Below are positions 32,162 through 32,481 of a stretch of DNA of 32,481 nucleotides, piece by piece. Below the pieces are notes generated by a model, which was given only the letters and a program-made list of their open reading frames with translations, had not been told where the DNA came from and made no database searches. The position numbers and the translations under genes are program-made. The stretch spans positions 1-32,481 of the forward strand of contig JAGXRV010000059.1 in NCBI GenBank assembly GCA_018335695.1. The letters are read 5' to 3'. This stretch comes from Clostridium sp. Its GTDB lineage: Bacteria > Bacillota > Dethiobacteria > Dethiobacterales > Dethiobacteraceae. Position 1 is the first letter of the stretch, and every line of letters begins with the position of its first letter.

Positions 32162-32481
32162 TTGTTTGTTTTGAACTCTTGGAATAAGCGGAACAAAAGA
32201 AAATCGTTATCCTGTTTGTTAATTGTGCTGATGCTATTCAGTATGCTGCCGGCGGTAGCGGCTGCGCCTCCGAGCACCGAGGCAGAGATTCTTTCTTACA
32301 GTCTGCCGGGACAGGTTGGCGCTGCGACTATCGATGCTGTAGCGGCGACTGTCTACGCGACTGTGCCTTTTGGCACTAACGTGACCGCGCTGGTGGCTAC
32401 CTTCGGCCTCTCTACCGGAGCGAACGCCACAGTTGGCACCACGTCCCAAGTGAGCGGCACGACCGCCAACGACTTTACCAG
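32162..32481 (+). CDS. 5' part of a secreted DUF5018-like surface protein
   Basis: An open frame of 106 codons running off the window. TTG at 32162 has GAGGAGGT (32145-32152) correctly placed. The first ~34 residues form a signal peptide: basic N-K-R-N-K-R-K, hydrophobic L-L-I-V-L-M-L-F-S-M-L, cleavage near A-V-A-A-A. Then E-I-L-S-Y-S-L-P-G-Q-V-G-A-A-T-I-D and V-P-F-G-T-N-V-T-A-L-V-A-T-F match, from memory, the DUF5018 beta-sandwich repeat of large cell-surface proteins. Thr, Ala and Val rich composition and lack of Cys after the signal fit an exported protein. Its length and C-terminal anchor are outside the window. Confidence 0.75.
   Translation, partial: MFVLNSWNKRNKRKSLSCLLIVLMLFSMLPAVAAAPPSTEAEILSYSLPGQVGAATIDAVAATVYATVPFGTNVTALVATFGLSTGANATVGTTSQVSGTTANDFT

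Overview
The window looks like chromosome of an anaerobic, endospore-forming Firmicute (Bacillota). Evidence: the spoIIGA-sigE-sigG sporulation cluster, the ylm/sepF/divIVA/ileS division cluster, HrcA/CIRCE control of groESL, a class III (oxygen-sensitive) ribonucleotide reductase, and a trimeric NAD-linked [FeFe] hydrogenase. A clostridial or Negativicutes-type spore former fits; I cannot place it more precisely. Almost everything is on the + strand; the only confident - strand gene is trpB2.

Layout. 1-17: the last codons of what may be ftsZ. 140-3570: spoIIGA, sigE, sigG, a small secreted protein and ylmC, with a spoIIG promoter carrying Spo0A boxes and a 21-22 bp spacer. 3580-8500: a ribonucleotide reductase block (nrdR, nrdD, nrdG) inserted in the division cluster; its promoter has two NrdR boxes exactly 31 bp apart, and nrdD is interrupted in frame by a 525-residue intein. 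8490-15720: pgeF (ylmD), an HlyD-like membrane protein, yggS (ylmE), sepF, ylmH, divIVA, ileS, mostly linked by ATGA overlaps; ylmG/yggT is missing from its usual place. 15770-19610: a 57-residue Cys protein, moeA, a second moeA fused to a periplasmic-binding-like domain, and mogA. 19740-21900: CIRCE-controlled groES-groEL. 22010-23300: a rhuM-like accessory gene next to palindromic repeats. 23400-27640: a hydrogenase operon (NuoE-like, NuoF-like and [FeFe] catalytic subunits). 27730-29100 (-): trpB2. 29250-30840: guaA. 30870-31930: a HEPN/nucleotidyltransferase pair bracketed by two decayed, same-orientation fragments resembling RHS/YD-repeat coding sequence. 32162-end: 5' part of a secreted DUF5018-like protein running off the window.

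How the genes work together. SpoIIGA activates pro-sigma-E in the mother cell and sigma-G acts in the forespore. SepF, DivIVA and YlmH belong to the division machinery. NrdR senses nucleotide state and represses its own operon, which makes deoxynucleotides anaerobically. MoeA and MogA insert molybdenum or tungsten into molybdopterin, implying molybdo- or tungstoenzymes elsewhere in the genome. The hydrogenase links NADH (probably with ferredoxin) to H2.

The most notable items are the Ser1 intein in NrdD, the short non-T-box ileS leader ending in a terminator, the paired RHS-like remnants around HEPN/MNT, the MoeA-PBP fusion, and two families of palindromic dispersed repeats. I found no CRISPR array, tRNA, rRNA, transposase or integrase.
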